Source: Nemertoderma westbladi
Lineage: Eukaryota > Xenacoelomorpha > Nemertodermatida > Nemertodermatidae
Length of the DNA stretch: 29,838 nucleotides
Direction: 5' to 3'
Assembly (NCBI GenBank): GCA_032718475.1
Contig: JAUCBJ010006744.1
Location: 1 to 29,838 of the forward strand
The translations under genes and the position numbers were made by a program. Positions 1 through 9,811 of this stretch are shown here, piece after piece (position 1 is the first letter of the stretch; every line of letters begins with the position of its first letter). The notes under the pieces are model-generated. The model was not told the DNA's origin. It saw only the letters and a program-made list of their open reading frames with translations, and did not search any database.

Positions 1-203
1 CGCATTAAATATAATATATACGTAATTAAGTAATAAACGCGAATATATATTGCACTAATCTACTAAATAATCGCTAAAATAACATTCTACTGAATAAAAT
101 TAAAGAAAACGATTATAATAAAATTACATAGTAATACATACAGAAATATAAAAATAATAAAATAATATAAAATAATAGAGTCACACACCCACTCCATATG
201 TTG
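1..203. other. AT-rich non-coding flank
   Basis: Very AT-rich sequence beyond the truncated end of the first BEL/Pao element. I see no open frame, no integrase coding and no resemblance to the leader region at 5307-8300, so this does not look like the element's 3' LTR. The boundary near 204 probably marks where the element was cut or decayed. Confidence 0.5.
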
Positions 204-1511
204 TTACGTTATGGAGTCCCTAGATGTTTGAAGGATTAGGGAGGTGGTCGTGGGAAGAGAATCTTGCCGTCCACAGTTTCCGGAGAGTCCTCCATTCCCT
301 TCCGATAAACACAAACGACCGACTGGGTGATTGAGTCGCTGCATCCTGAATACAATTCCAGGTTTCCTCTTCGTCCTGGAATAGTGACGATAGAAACATC
401 GCTCAAAGTATATGACGGCGTCACAAAGCCGATTCCAGGAGCTATAGTGGTCCGTCGCTCTCTGCAGGAGAGGTGAGAGTCCCTGCGAGACGTCTGATGT
501 TCCAAAGCTCCAATCGCTCTCTCTGATCTTCATGAAGGATCCACTCGCGGTGGGGAGGCCCAGATCCACGGCGTCGTCCCTGGCAACATGTAATACCGAC
601 AGATCTATCCCGGGTTCAAATAACTCCGATCCACCCGTCCGGGTTTCAGGTTCGACTTTCTCCGCTCCCTTGGCTGGTCTAATCTCAGTCGGAGTAAGAT
701 GGGGAGGCCATTCATTCTCCTTACTCAGGAAGTCGGGTTCACCTAACCGGTCTATAGTATCTGTCAGTTCTTGAGGAGTTGCTCCTCTGGAAGCGATGTC
801 CGTTGGATTAAACTTCTTGGGGCAATATCTCCATTGATCTACATTGGAGCTAAGATTGTCATTATCTGAGGAGTGTGGTGTTCCCTCAGTTGGGTCGTCT
901 CCCTCACTAGTATCATCTTCCCATTCACTCACCTGGCAGACGCGATCTTGAAGCAGTCTTTCCCTGAGCGTTCTACGGGAAGGTCCAGTAAGGTACCAAC
1001 CTACTCTAGTTCTTACCGCATAGGTCTGTAGTGGCTGCGGTTGAGCAGGTCGTTTCTCTAATGTCTCCAGCGCCTCATGCGCGTTTTGGCCGATGAGTAT
1101 TTGCACTCCAGGATAATCAGTCTGAAATCGAGGTATGTTAAGATGTTGGATGCTCTCATCCTCGTCCCAATTATAAAGGTCTGCTTGAGTAGTAGCGAAG
1201 TTCTTTATAGCCACCATTTTCACTGACCTTATGCTATGTTCTCCTAGTTCGTCCTGGGGGGTGGACAACGCGCCTACATAATAATCAGCTGTTACTGTAG
1301 ATTTCCAAACTTGCATGATTCCTGACATGTTTAGCTTGGTTCGGAACTTGGGTTGTCCAGCAAAGATGACTTCGGCTAGTTCTTTATCGATGAATGTTCC
1401 TGTGCTACCGGAGTCCAGGAGGGCGTTCACTATATAGCTCTTCTGAGGTCCGTGGACCCGTAACTGGACTACAGGAAATTCTCGGATTCCTATATTGGAA
1501 GTTGGCGCTTT
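204..1511 (-). pseudogene. BEL/Pao pol remnant: aspartic protease joined to RNase H tail, RT and integrase lost
   Basis: The frame continues directly from the gag stop at 1512-1514: 26 open codons, then an ATG at 1430 and 408 codons to a stop at 204. A retroviral-type aspartic protease is recognisable by LLDSGSTGTF (about 1391-1425), the later ILIGQNAHEAL (about 1070-1110) and the GWYLTGP segment typical of the end of the BEL peptidase A17 region. After an acidic stretch it jumps to VDQWRYCPKKFNPTDIASRG (about 775-840), which in BEL/Pao Pol lies at the end of RNase H. The whole reverse transcriptase with its YxDD motif and most of RNase H are absent, yet the frame stays open. HYSSWNRL (about 425-450) matches the segment before the integrase in this family; no integrase core follows. 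Inference: an internal deletion derivative, not a working pol. Confidence 0.85.
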
Positions 1512-2237
1512 TCAAGATGGTTGTTGATCTGAAGTAGTTAGGGTGAGGTCGCTGTCTGTGTCTTTTTCATACACGAGTGCTCGATACACTGCGGTGGTGT
1601 TTATTAGGTAACAGGATTCGTTTTGGTCGGAGAACTCGTCCGTATAGAATCCTTCCATCTCAGATTGATCAGTGTCGTTCACATCACTGAATTGGACATG
1701 TAGTTCGGACTCACTTACCTGACTCGGGCTGTTTCGTTCGAATTCCGTGTGCAATAAGATATGATGTTTTGCGCCGCACTGTGCACACCTTGCGTCGGAG
1801 TTACAGGTTCGCCGTTGGTGTCCTCGTCTGAGGCAATTATAACACAACCGCTTATCCCACATGACTTCACGTCTCTCTGTTAATGATTTCTTTAGAAATT
1901 CATCACATCTATTCAAATGGTGGGTCCCGTCACACAGCACACATTTCGGTTTGATGTTACTTACCTTATTTTGAGTCACATTGTGTACACTTGCCTTTTC
2001 TTCGGGCTTTCTCACCTGAATTCTCTTGGGAGACGTAGGAGGAGTTTTTCTTACCTGTTCTCTCCTGTCATTTGATCGAGACTTGAATTTACTCACCTGA
2101 TCTTTAGGCATTTTATTGACATAAGATCTGTCAGTGTCTTTCCCGCTGTCCTCTCCTTGAGAAGTTTGGCTTTCACCGTCGTCGGTATAACATACTGGTA
2201 TTACCCTTCTCCTAGAAACGGGTTTCTCACTTACCTT
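927..2237 (-). promoter_or_regulatory. Cluster of seven 5' splice-donor-like sites in gag/pol
   Basis: On the coding strand, nine-base matches to MAG|GTRAG(T/A) lie at 927-935, 1713-1721, 1959-1967, 2010-2018, 2049-2057, 2091-2099 and 2229-2237. Every one is read in the same codon phase as Gln/Lys-Val-Ser/Arg (QVSE, KVSN, QVRK, QVSK, KVSE). Six fall in 525 bases of the linker and knuckle region. Seen directly. Whether they bind U1 snRNP, are spliced, or merely encode a repeated peptide motif is not known. Confidence 0.4.
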
Positions 2238-5200
2238 ACTTTCCGCTGTCTTCTCTCTGGACTGCTTTATGAGCTGTAATTTCACCTCGCTATCCAGGAA
2301 TGACATGAGATCAGCCATGGTAGGGTCTCGTTGTTGTTGTTCCATCATATATAACACTTTCTTATCCCAGCGTGTACCTACTCCACCTTTAGGTAAAGTA
2401 GAAGCCACTGCTCTAATAACCATAGTGTTCTGATACTCATGAGACTTACCCAGCCAGTCTAATTGTCTGCAGATCTCCTGGATCTCATCGGAAAACTCGA
2501 TAATCCCGCTACTAATAAACTTTCGGGGCGCTACTAACTTGGCATACAAGTACCCAGCGATATTATTCCTATTACCATACCTGATGTTTAGTGTATCCCA
2601 AACTTGTCTTAATCCGTCTGGATGTCCAATAAACTTTAACGCCATTAACTTGGGAGATCCTTCCAAGCACTCGATGAGGTATCTAAGTTTTTCTCCATTA
2701 GATAGTACAGAGTTCTGTATGTTATCTTTGTAATATTCATTAAAAGGTAACCATTTCATCTCATCTCCATTGAACTTGACGATCTCTCCAACCTTTACCG
2801 CTTGCCGGGCTTCGGTTCTAGCCATTTGACGCGTAAAACTTTCCTGGGCCATCGTGCTATTTAATATCGAGTTATCGGTATATAAATTTCTCGGATTATG
2901 ATCCGGTCTATAGGGAATATCACTATCAACAGGTCTATAATTACCCTTAATAGGGTTCACTATAGGAGTTTCTACTTCGCTAGCAGTATAGATGCGTGTA
3001 GGCTCCACACCTTGCGCATGAGATACTTCAGACCTAATGGGTTGACACATTGTTACAGAGGGTGGTGGTATACCCTTTTGGGTATTTACTAATTTATCGC
3101 GTTCAAGCGCGATACTTTGCTGCACTTCTTGCAACTCTAGCCTACTTTCCCTTACTGTGCCCTTGAATTGCAGGACAGTCTCCTGCATCTGCCCGAGCAG
3201 GATGTCCATCCCCCGCCGTCTCTCGTCCACCCATTCGACCGCCGAAGCGGGAGTCGCCAACGTTGTAGCGGGCGGACGAGGGACAACGGGCGACAAATTA
3301 TGAATATTTCGCTCGGGGTCCAGGACCTGAACTGTCTCTGGGGCAGTTCTACGGGGCACAGGTAGCTTAGTGCTATGCAGAGGGAATTTAGAAGTAGTTT
3401 CAGGGAGCACAGGTGTATCTATCACCGAAGGGGTGATTTCAAGAACAGGCCTAATTATTTCAGGCTCATCTACTATAGTAGGGAGTCTTTCTATTTTAAT
3501 TATTTGGTCTGTGGGCTCTGTACTACCTAAGTTGGTGTTATTTAGTTGCCTTCTAACAGCTGGAGGCAAATCAGGCAATTTCTGACGGTGGAATGTTCTT
3601 TTACGTCTGCTTAGACGAGATCTATTTCCTTTGCCTTCAGTATCGGTGGTATCGCCTTCCTCAGATGATGTATATCCCTGTCTTTTGGGAGTAGATCGAT
3701 CCATCATCTGCATATTACTAGCTGTTAACTGTTTATTTATGCAGTCTTGATTCTCCTGAATGTTTTCCAATTCTAATTGGGTGGTTTCTTCAGCCGCTCT
3801 CCGTTCTGCTTCTGCCACTTTTGCCTCTGCCGCTGCCTCGGCTGCTGCCTCTGCCGATTTTGCCTCTGCCGCTGCCTCTGCCGCTTTTGCCTCTGCCGCT
3901 GCCTCTGCCGCTTTTGCCTTGGCCGCTGCCTCTGCCGCTTTTGCCTTGGCCGCTGCCTCTGCCGCTTTTGCCTTGGCCGCTGCCTCTGCCGCTTTTGCCT
4001 TGGCCGCTGCCTCTGCCGCCTTTGCCTCTGCCGCTGCCTCTGCCGCTTTTGCCTTGGCCGCTACCTCTGCCGCCTTTGCCTTGGCCGCCGCCGCCTTTCT
4101 TTCTGCTTCTGCAGCTACCACTGCTGCTTTCTTTCTGTCTTCTATACGTTTTTTCTTTACTTGTTCTTCTTGAACTCGTGTGATGCGGAGTTGTTCATCG
4201 AATTTAGCCTGATTCGCAGCCCTCATTTCCACATCGATGGCATCCAACACAAGCTTGGTTCCTTCACTATTAGGGCTAAGTCCATCTAACCTTCTCCTCA
4301 ACTCGTCATCACCTAAAAAACGTTGATAGTCTGACAGATAGATGTCAATGGCATCCCTCTTATGCGGTTTCTCTGCCGTCGATTCACTTTCCACTTGGGA
4401 AGAAATAGCGTCCGTTGATTCTCCATGGGTTGAGCGCTCCTCCAATTGAGCTTTCCACTGAGCTGCTCCTTGAACCTGGCGACTCACCCTTTGAAACCAA
4501 GTCTTTACGGCAACTTGCAACGACGTGTCTTGTTTTCTTTTAGAAGCCTCCTCAAAGGCGGATAAGATTAGCCTAATCCGCAAAACTCTTTCTCTAACTT
4601 GATAAAGCAGCGATCCCTGCTCTTGAGGTCCTTGAGGTTGTTGAAACAGTTGTCTCTCTACTCGCTCCATAGAGCTGAAGAATCCCTGGGCGTATCCGGC
4701 TGCGGACCTCTTCCATACAGCTGGATCGATGGTTTCCTTGGCTACTCCCATCCGGTGTATGTCTTCCCAGGCAGCTTCTGATAAATCAAACGGGAGTCCG
4801 GGTCCGGGGAAGTTCCATTGCGACTCGACAATAGACTTCAGTTCTTCACTCGTGTATCCCGCGTAGCTATCTCTAGTTGACCGTTGACTTCTCGCCCAAT
4901 CGATCTGGTGTTCTTCCACCGCGATCAATAACCCAGCGAGCACGGCTGCAGGAAGGATGAGAAGGGGATCCGTATAAACCGCATCCGTCATCTCTGCTCC
5001 GCTCTCGGGTGTCAGCTCTACAGTATCCTCACTACTGGAGCTGCTGGGCCGCTGAGGAATAAGTTCTTGACTAACGGGTTGTTGCTGTTCCGCTGCTTCT
5101 TGGTCCCGCTTGACCTGAGCTCGGGTGCCTATGATAGACCTACGATGTTGGACCAGCCTAGGTTCTTTTATTACTACTGGAGGGATGACTTTCCTCACAG

Positions 5201-5306
5201 TGGGGGGTGAACTGGACTTACGACCAGACGGTTCTACGTCTCTATCTGAGTCGCAGATAGTTACATCCAATAAACTGTCTGACAGGTTCTGCTTAGTATC
5301 AGACAT
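1512..5306 (-). CDS. gag: BEL/Pao-type Gag polyprotein, intact, 1264 aa
   Basis: Uninterrupted frame from the ATG at 5306; the MSD start and following residues are matched by the start of a second gag at 19241, which supports this start. Order: Ser/Thr-rich N-terminus; an unrecognised conserved module (about residues 130-290, with WNFPGPG, VWKRSAAGYAQGFF and RLILSAFEEASKR); an Ala/Glu/Lys coiled coil made of 10-residue repeats (about 400-500); a linker and a second coiled coil (about 690-740); a DUF1759-like capsid region (about 840-1010, FNGDEMKW through SEVKLQL); and three zinc knuckles (about 1120-1182: CX2CX3HX4C, CX2CX4HX4C, CX2CX3HX4H), a BEL/Pao arrangement. Gag would package element RNA in cytoplasmic particles. 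It is much longer than usual for BEL Gag because of the N-terminal extension. One TGA separates it from the protease frame. Confidence 0.9.
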   Translation of the reverse strand: MSDTKQNLSDSLLDVTICDSDRDVEPSGRKSSSPPTVRKVIPPVVIKEPRLVQHRRSIIGTRAQVKRDQEAAEQQQPVSQELIPQRPSSSSSEDTVELTPESGAEMTDAVYTDPLLILPAAVLAGLLIAVEEHQIDWARSQRSTRDSYAGYTSEELKSIVESQWNFPGPGLPFDLSEAAWEDIHRMGVAKETIDPAVWKRSAAGYAQGFFSSMERVERQLFQQPQGPQEQGSLLYQVRERVLRIRLILSAFEEASKRKQDTSLQVAVKTWFQRVSRQVQGAAQWKAQLEERSTHGESTDAISSQVESESTAEKPHKRDAIDIYLSDYQRFLGDDELRRRLDGLSPNSEGTKLVLDAIDVEMRAANQAKFDEQLRITRVQEEQVKKKRIEDRKKAAVVAAEAERKAAAAKAKAAEVAAKAKAAEAAAEAKAAEAAAKAKAAEAAAKAKAAEAAAKAKAAEAAAKAKAAEAAAEAKAAEAAAEAKSAEAAAEAAAEAKVAEAERRAAEETTQLELENIQENQDCINKQLTASNMQMMDRSTPKRQGYTSSEEGDTTDTEGKGNRSRLSRRKRTFHRQKLPDLPPAVRRQLNNTNLGSTEPTDQIIKIERLPTIVDEPEIIRPVLEITPSVIDTPVLPETTSKFPLHSTKLPVPRRTAPETVQVLDPERNIHNLSPVVPRPPATTLATPASAVEWVDERRRGMDILLGQMQETVLQFKGTVRESRLELQEVQQSIALERDKLVNTQKGIPPPSVTMCQPIRSEVSHAQGVEPTRIYTASEVETPIVNPIKGNYRPVDSDIPYRPDHNPRNLYTDNSILNSTMAQESFTRQMARTEARQAVKVGEIVKFNGDEMKWLPFNEYYKDNIQNSVLSNGEKLRYLIECLEGSPKLMALKFIGHPDGLRQVWDTLNIRYGNRNNIAGYLYAKLVAPRKFISSGIIEFSDEIQEICRQLDWLGKSHEYQNTMVIRAVASTLPKGGVGTRWDKKVLYMMEQQQRDPTMADLMSFLDSEVKLQLIKQSREKTAESKVSEKPVSRRRVIPVCYTDDGESQTSQGEDSGKDTDRSYVNKMPKDQVSKFKSRSNDRREQVRKTPPTSPKRIQVRKPEEKASVHNVTQNKVSNIKPKCVLCDGTHHLNRCDEFLKKSLTERREVMWDKRLCYNCLRRGHQRRTCNSDARCAQCGAKHHILLHTEFERNSPSQVSESELHVQFSDVNDTDQSEMEGFYTDEFSDQNESCYLINTTAVYRALVYEKDTDSDLTLTTSDQQPS
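3810..4100 (-). repeat. 30-bp coding minisatellite, Ala/Glu/Lys repeat in Gag
   Basis: About ten 30-bp units encode the 10-residue repeat AEAAAKAKA(A) with K/E alternations. The opposite strand is also open in all frames here, which creates long spurious plus-strand ORFs (3760-4289). An eroded counterpart with the same Ala/Glu/Arg composition lies in the second gag copy at about 17870-18060, so a repeat-built coiled coil is a lineage trait while the exact array is copy-specific. Confidence 0.85.
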
Positions 5307-5440
5307 GACTATGTATACCGTTGAATGTCTACTGCTGTATTACAGTCTGAGCAAGTCTAGTAACTCAGTATTAACTGCTAGCCTAGTAATTAATTACCGG
5401 TACTGCTACTCAGTGTAGCGTGATATATATAATATATTAG

Positions 5441-5677
5441 AATACCGGTATGCTTATAGTATATATAACTATTATTACAGACTAGGTTTATCACAGAATA
5501 CCGGTATAATTTTAGCACAAATATATATAAATATATAATAGGCCTATCGGAATACCGGTATACAGCTTACAGTTTGTAGTATATATAATTCTGGACTAGA
5601 ATTAATTACAAGTACCGGTATAATTTCAGCCGAAATTTATAGAAATAAAGATAATAGGCCTATCGTAAATACCGGTA
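5441..5677. repeat. Two-copy tandem repeat, about 110-117 bp, with ACCGGTA words
   Basis: AATACCGGTA or AGTACCGGTA recurs at 5441, 5497, 5551, 5611 and 5668. The segments between them alternate between two types: one with cttatagtatatataa and one with ataataggcctatcg. The higher-order unit is thus about 110-117 bp present twice. The corresponding part of the second leader (about 19370-19505) appears to hold a single unit. Confidence 0.6.
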
Positions 5678-6624
5678 TATCAATTATTTTAAATAATTGA
5701 ATTTCTGAATTTTAGGGTTACTTGGTTACTTTACTTACTTTATTACCGTTATTTGAGCAGTAATCCAACTGATATTGAGACCTAATGGTTGTATGGTAGG
5801 CCTACGATTTATAAATCGTTAGATTTGATTTATAATATATATATACCCGTTTTAATGGGTTTTGTCAATGTTTGAAATAAATGTTATTATTTCTGGGGAG
5901 TAATCACTACACAAAGCGGTGCGCTTTCAATGAAGTGTTACTTATAAGACACTAAAACAAATAATTCTAATTTACCTAAGTTACTTAATACTACAAATTA
6001 CGTACAATTCGGGTTGAGATTACAATCTCTAAATAAACACAAAATTTACAAAAAAAAAAACACAAAATACGAATTTTTAGGGTAATTTTACAAGAAGTTT
6101 ACAAACCAGCCTAACAAAGGGTTAGAAAACTGGTTATTACACGGACAGGGTACTACGGTATTTGAAATAATAAGTAGTAGTAAATACACTGCGTTGTCTA
6201 GATAGGAAAATGCCACCGCCTGACGACCTATAGCCGTATCGCTATAGGTTCTACGTTATGTATCACGGAGTGTTCCTACCTAGAAGTTAATAGAGCTAAT
6301 CGAATGTGCCTATCAACCACTTTACAACACAAATATAATGCCTACACTAATTATTTTCGGAAAGCACTGTACACTAAACCCTAAATTAGGTACGAGTACT
6401 TATATAACAGATAATCAGTAGTTAAATATACTTGAACAGCTAAAAGAACCACGGCATCTGCTGGAGTGACCGATGCACAAAATCACCAGTCTTTACCTAC
6501 GCCGAGCAGCCCGTGTAGTACCGGGGTTAATTTAACTATAACGGTATGTATAACAAACACAATTACTGTAGGAGCAAACTTGGGGAATGAATGTTGCGGA
6601 TAATCGCATAAACTCTGAATAATA

Positions 6625-7200
6625 AATATTACGCTACGCGTACAAACTACTCAAACAAAATACAGACCGAACACTGACAGACTACTATCAAGCCTAAACA
6701 AACTACGGTATATGCAGACTCCGAAATGATTAGGGAGTATGCGCTCTAACCCAGTAGTGCGACTTATTCTTTAGTTGGGGGTTTACCTTACAGCGTTCGC
6801 TGCCCCTACTGCCTAACCGTACTTAATCGGACAGATGATCTACACACGCGGCAATCCGTTCAGACCTAATAACAGCCAGACAACTATCCAGCCTACAAAT
6901 TATCTAAATAAAATTATACGCTACCCGTACAGACTTACACAAACAAAGTACAGACTAAACGATGGCAGACTACTCTCAAGCCTAAATAAACTACAGGACA
7001 TGCAGACTCCGAAATGATTAGGGAGTATGCGCTCTAACCCAGTAGTGCGACTTATTCTTTAGTTGGGGGTTTACCTTACAGCGTTCGCTGCCCCTACTTC
7101 CTAACCGTACTTAATCGGACAGGTGATCTACACACACTGCAATTCGTTCGGACTTAACAGCAATCAGACAACAGCTCAGCCTACAAATTGTCTGTACAAT
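6625..7200. repeat. 288-bp tandem duplication in the BEL leader
   Basis: The segment from about 6625 to 6912 recurs at about 6913-7200 with high identity. For example, ccgaaatgattagggagtat begins at 6721 and again at 7009, an offset of 288. Both copies include gtgcgacttattctttagtt and acagcgttcgctgcccctac. The homologous leader at 19690-19900 has one copy only, so the duplication is specific to this copy or sublineage. Confidence 0.85.
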
Positions 7201-8299
7201 CTGATCAGGTTTACACGCCTTCTGTTCAATACTGGCCTACAAACAAATAAAACTTGACAGAAATAAGTAGAAATCTCAATAAAAAACCAGGGCTGCAGTC
7301 CCTGATTAATTATTAAGGCCTACTGGTATATAATGATCAAATCGAATAATACTGCTGTACCTGTACTGCTGTAGGTACCGGTCCGGGTGGTTAGGTAGTC
7401 AGGCCTACTGGTACCGGTTCTGGCAGTTGGGTCTACTGACCTACAGATGTACCGGTTGACCGGTACTTTCAACTTTATTGCTTACTGCAACAAAGAATCT
7501 ATATCCTTTAATGTTCGCGCTTTCAGACCTTTGGCAGTTTAACCCACCAAATTAAGATGTCTTCTAGATATTAAATCAGTTTTTAGTCTATAACAAGTAT
7601 TTGATTCACTACACTAGTCGAAACCAATCCGTGCGCGACCATTCACCCGCTGGAGATTCCCGGGAGATTGGGTTCGACGGTTTAATTTTATTGCTATGTA
7701 AGCCTAATGTATTATTCGACTGACAGTATTATATAATCTCTGACAATATTATTCACCTTCGGTAATATTAACAGTTCCTTTAGGACGTGGCGCTTTATCT
7801 ATATAAACAGAGTTATGACTTAAACTACTCACAACGATATGGCTTAATTATAATTCACATATATGGCGCATTCTTTAGGAATTGCTTCTTTAACAGACTC
7901 ACTCATACACAATGCTGCACAATACTGCACACTAATCTGCCAATCTTCACTGATTTTAGTCACATATAAAAGGAACACAGGCTGACTCATGTAGGGTCTA
8001 TCAAATAACATTGGATTCACTTCAAACCACTTTAACATAAGTCACAATCGTTATTGGTAACCTTTCTCTCTTACCTTCGGTATATCAAGAATATTGGGTT
8101 TCGGGGTTATTTATCGTTATTCCAAATATAATAATTCATCAACCATATTATGAAGAACTGACAGTAAATAGCAGTATAAAACAACAACTGAACACTGATT
8201 GTTATGAGTTTGCAATGTTTCAGCAGTCAGGATGTATGATCAGTCAGCAGTATGCCGGTCCGCAGGGATTCCATGAGTCGTTAGTTAAAGGATAGGCCT

Positions 8300-9218
8300 A
8301 TATGTCCTTGTAATTAAACCTACTAGTGTAAGACTAAAAACAGTAAAGCACAAAATACTTCCAAGCCGTTCTTTCTTTGGCTCAGGACTGAATGTAAACA
8401 CTGCACATAGGCATTGCGTCATTTCTCGGAAATTTTCTGTACAAGGAGCCACAAAAACGCTCTAATTGGCTGACTGAACTGAGAGACGCCGTAGAACAAA
8501 GGAAATCAACAGGTATGAATGTCAGCTGTTAACCGTAGTCATAGTAACTACTGTTCAAGAGTAGCTATCACCCCTTTGCGTCACGAATTGCCATAGAATC
8601 ATAAAATATGCCTTTCACAGTACACATACGGAGGAAATAGGTCTTAGATCCTCTAAAAACACCGATACAGCAATAATACGGTCTCTTACACTTATTAAAT
8701 CAACTACAGAGTATTTTAATGTAAAAGATAATAAAAATAACGGGGCAATTCAGCAAAGGCTTTTACAAATTGGCAAAGATCAGCCACCTTAACGTCTGAC
8801 TATAAGGTGAGTACCGGTACCGATGTAAGTATTAATGAGCAGGTAAACTGAAAGAAACCGTTGGTACAGTATAGCACTGACTGACAGGACAGACTGAAAG
8901 AAAACTGTAGGGCCTACAGTTTTCTACAGTGTAGGCCCATATACTGTTCTGACTGACTCTAGGGGGAAATCGGACCGAAACTCAACTGGTATGGTAGGAC
9001 ATACTGTACAAAGATAAAATAGTAGGTTGCGGAATCCCTGATTTCAGATATAGGCCTACTGTATCATACAGTCATATACTGTGTACGGAGTACTAACAGT
9101 AGTTCCAAGATTCCGGTAACTGAACGATTTATCCTTAGGCTTACCAGTAGGCAAAGACGCACGGCAATATAATTATTCTTTTTAGAAGGCCAGGCGTAGG
9201 TACGTACTAAAAGGTAGA
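8300..9218. other. Non-coding region, no gene seen
   Basis: No open frame of note and no similarity I recognise to the retroelement frames. It may include the outer part of the BEL leader/LTR, because weak similarity to the second copy fades here. The only clear structure is the short palindrome at 8900-8924. Confidence 0.5.
8900..8924. repeat. Perfect 11-bp inverted repeat (hairpin)
   Basis: gaaaactgtag and ctacagttttc are perfect reverse complements separated by ggc. A short stem-loop of unknown role outside any coding frame. Confidence 0.75.
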
Positions 9219-9809
9219 ACGATCTATAACGGGCTATAACGATCTATAACGATCTATAACGGGCTATAACTTTCTATAAACAAGCTATAACCACCTATAA
9301 CGAGCTATAATATGAAAATTTACATTAAAAAACGCCCCTTGGGTGTGTTTAACTTTTGGATTAACACGGTGGTCTGAAAAATCCCGCAGGTTAAAAATTA
9401 GGGTAGGCCTATCTGCCTATGCCTAATTGATACTGGTAAGTTATTTTTATTGGCCTATATTGCTCACATTCCTGTATTCTATATCGACCAGAAGCTGGCA
9501 GCGGATATAGCAGGATGGAGGATAGACATAGAGATGAGAGACCTCTCCTCTGCCTGTCTGCTGCACTGTCTGAAACTCAGATAATGCAGTAGTGGCATGC
9601 TAACTAATGCAGTAATGACTGATTTCGTGAAACCACAAAGATGAAAAGCATTCTGGCCCTATGGACTAAAAAACCAAATTGCGTAATTAAATTACGGACT
9701 AGGATAATGAATCCATTCTAAAATAGTTTTTTTATTGTAAATTTTCAGATTATAGCTCGTTATAGGTGGTTATAGATTGTTATGGGGAAGTTATAGCCCA
9801 TTATAGCCC
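9219..9809. mobile_element. Foldback-type MITE with arrays of 10-bp units at both ends
   Basis: The left end (9219-9310) is an array of 10-bp units of the form NNNCTATAAC (gatctataac, gggctataac, ccacctataa and variants). The right end (9749-9808) holds the same array inverted. The order of the inner units is mirrored (ccacctataa then cgagctataa), and the inverted homology continues inward for about 20 bp (ends near 9333 and 9726). About 390 bp of unrelated AT-rich sequence lies between. No transposase is present, so it would be non-autonomous. The outermost ends and target duplication are unclear because the arrays differ in length. Confidence 0.75.
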
Positions 9810-9811
9810 TG

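Larger units (their letters stand above)
5307..8300 (-). repeat. Leader/LTR region of the first BEL element
   Basis: About 3 kb of non-coding sequence upstream of the gag start (reading the minus strand), with short collinear matches to 19242-20930 upstream of the second gag. Anchors: 7271-7300 with 19995-20025 (aaatctcaataaaaaacca); 7768-7784 with 20415-20431 (ttaacagttcctttagg); 6759-6775 with 19765-19781; 8209-8250 with about 20843-20890. The two gags and their leaders therefore descend from one family. I could not place LTR ends or a primer-binding site, and no matching 3' LTR lies in the window. It is rich in ACCGGTA and AGGCCTA words. Confidence 0.65.

Noticed and set aside
1-203. 3' LTR of the first BEL element
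   Set aside because: No similarity to the leader at 5307-8300 and the integrase that should precede it is missing.
236-505. Minus-strand 89-codon frame as a separate gene or integrase part
   Set aside because: It overlaps the pol remnant in another frame and shows no integrase zinc finger or DDE motif.
3760-4289. Three long overlapping plus-strand frames, Ala-, Cys- or Leu/Pro-rich
   Set aside because: They are antisense readings of the 30-bp repeat in the minus-strand Gag; the composition is dictated by the repeat and no motif is present.
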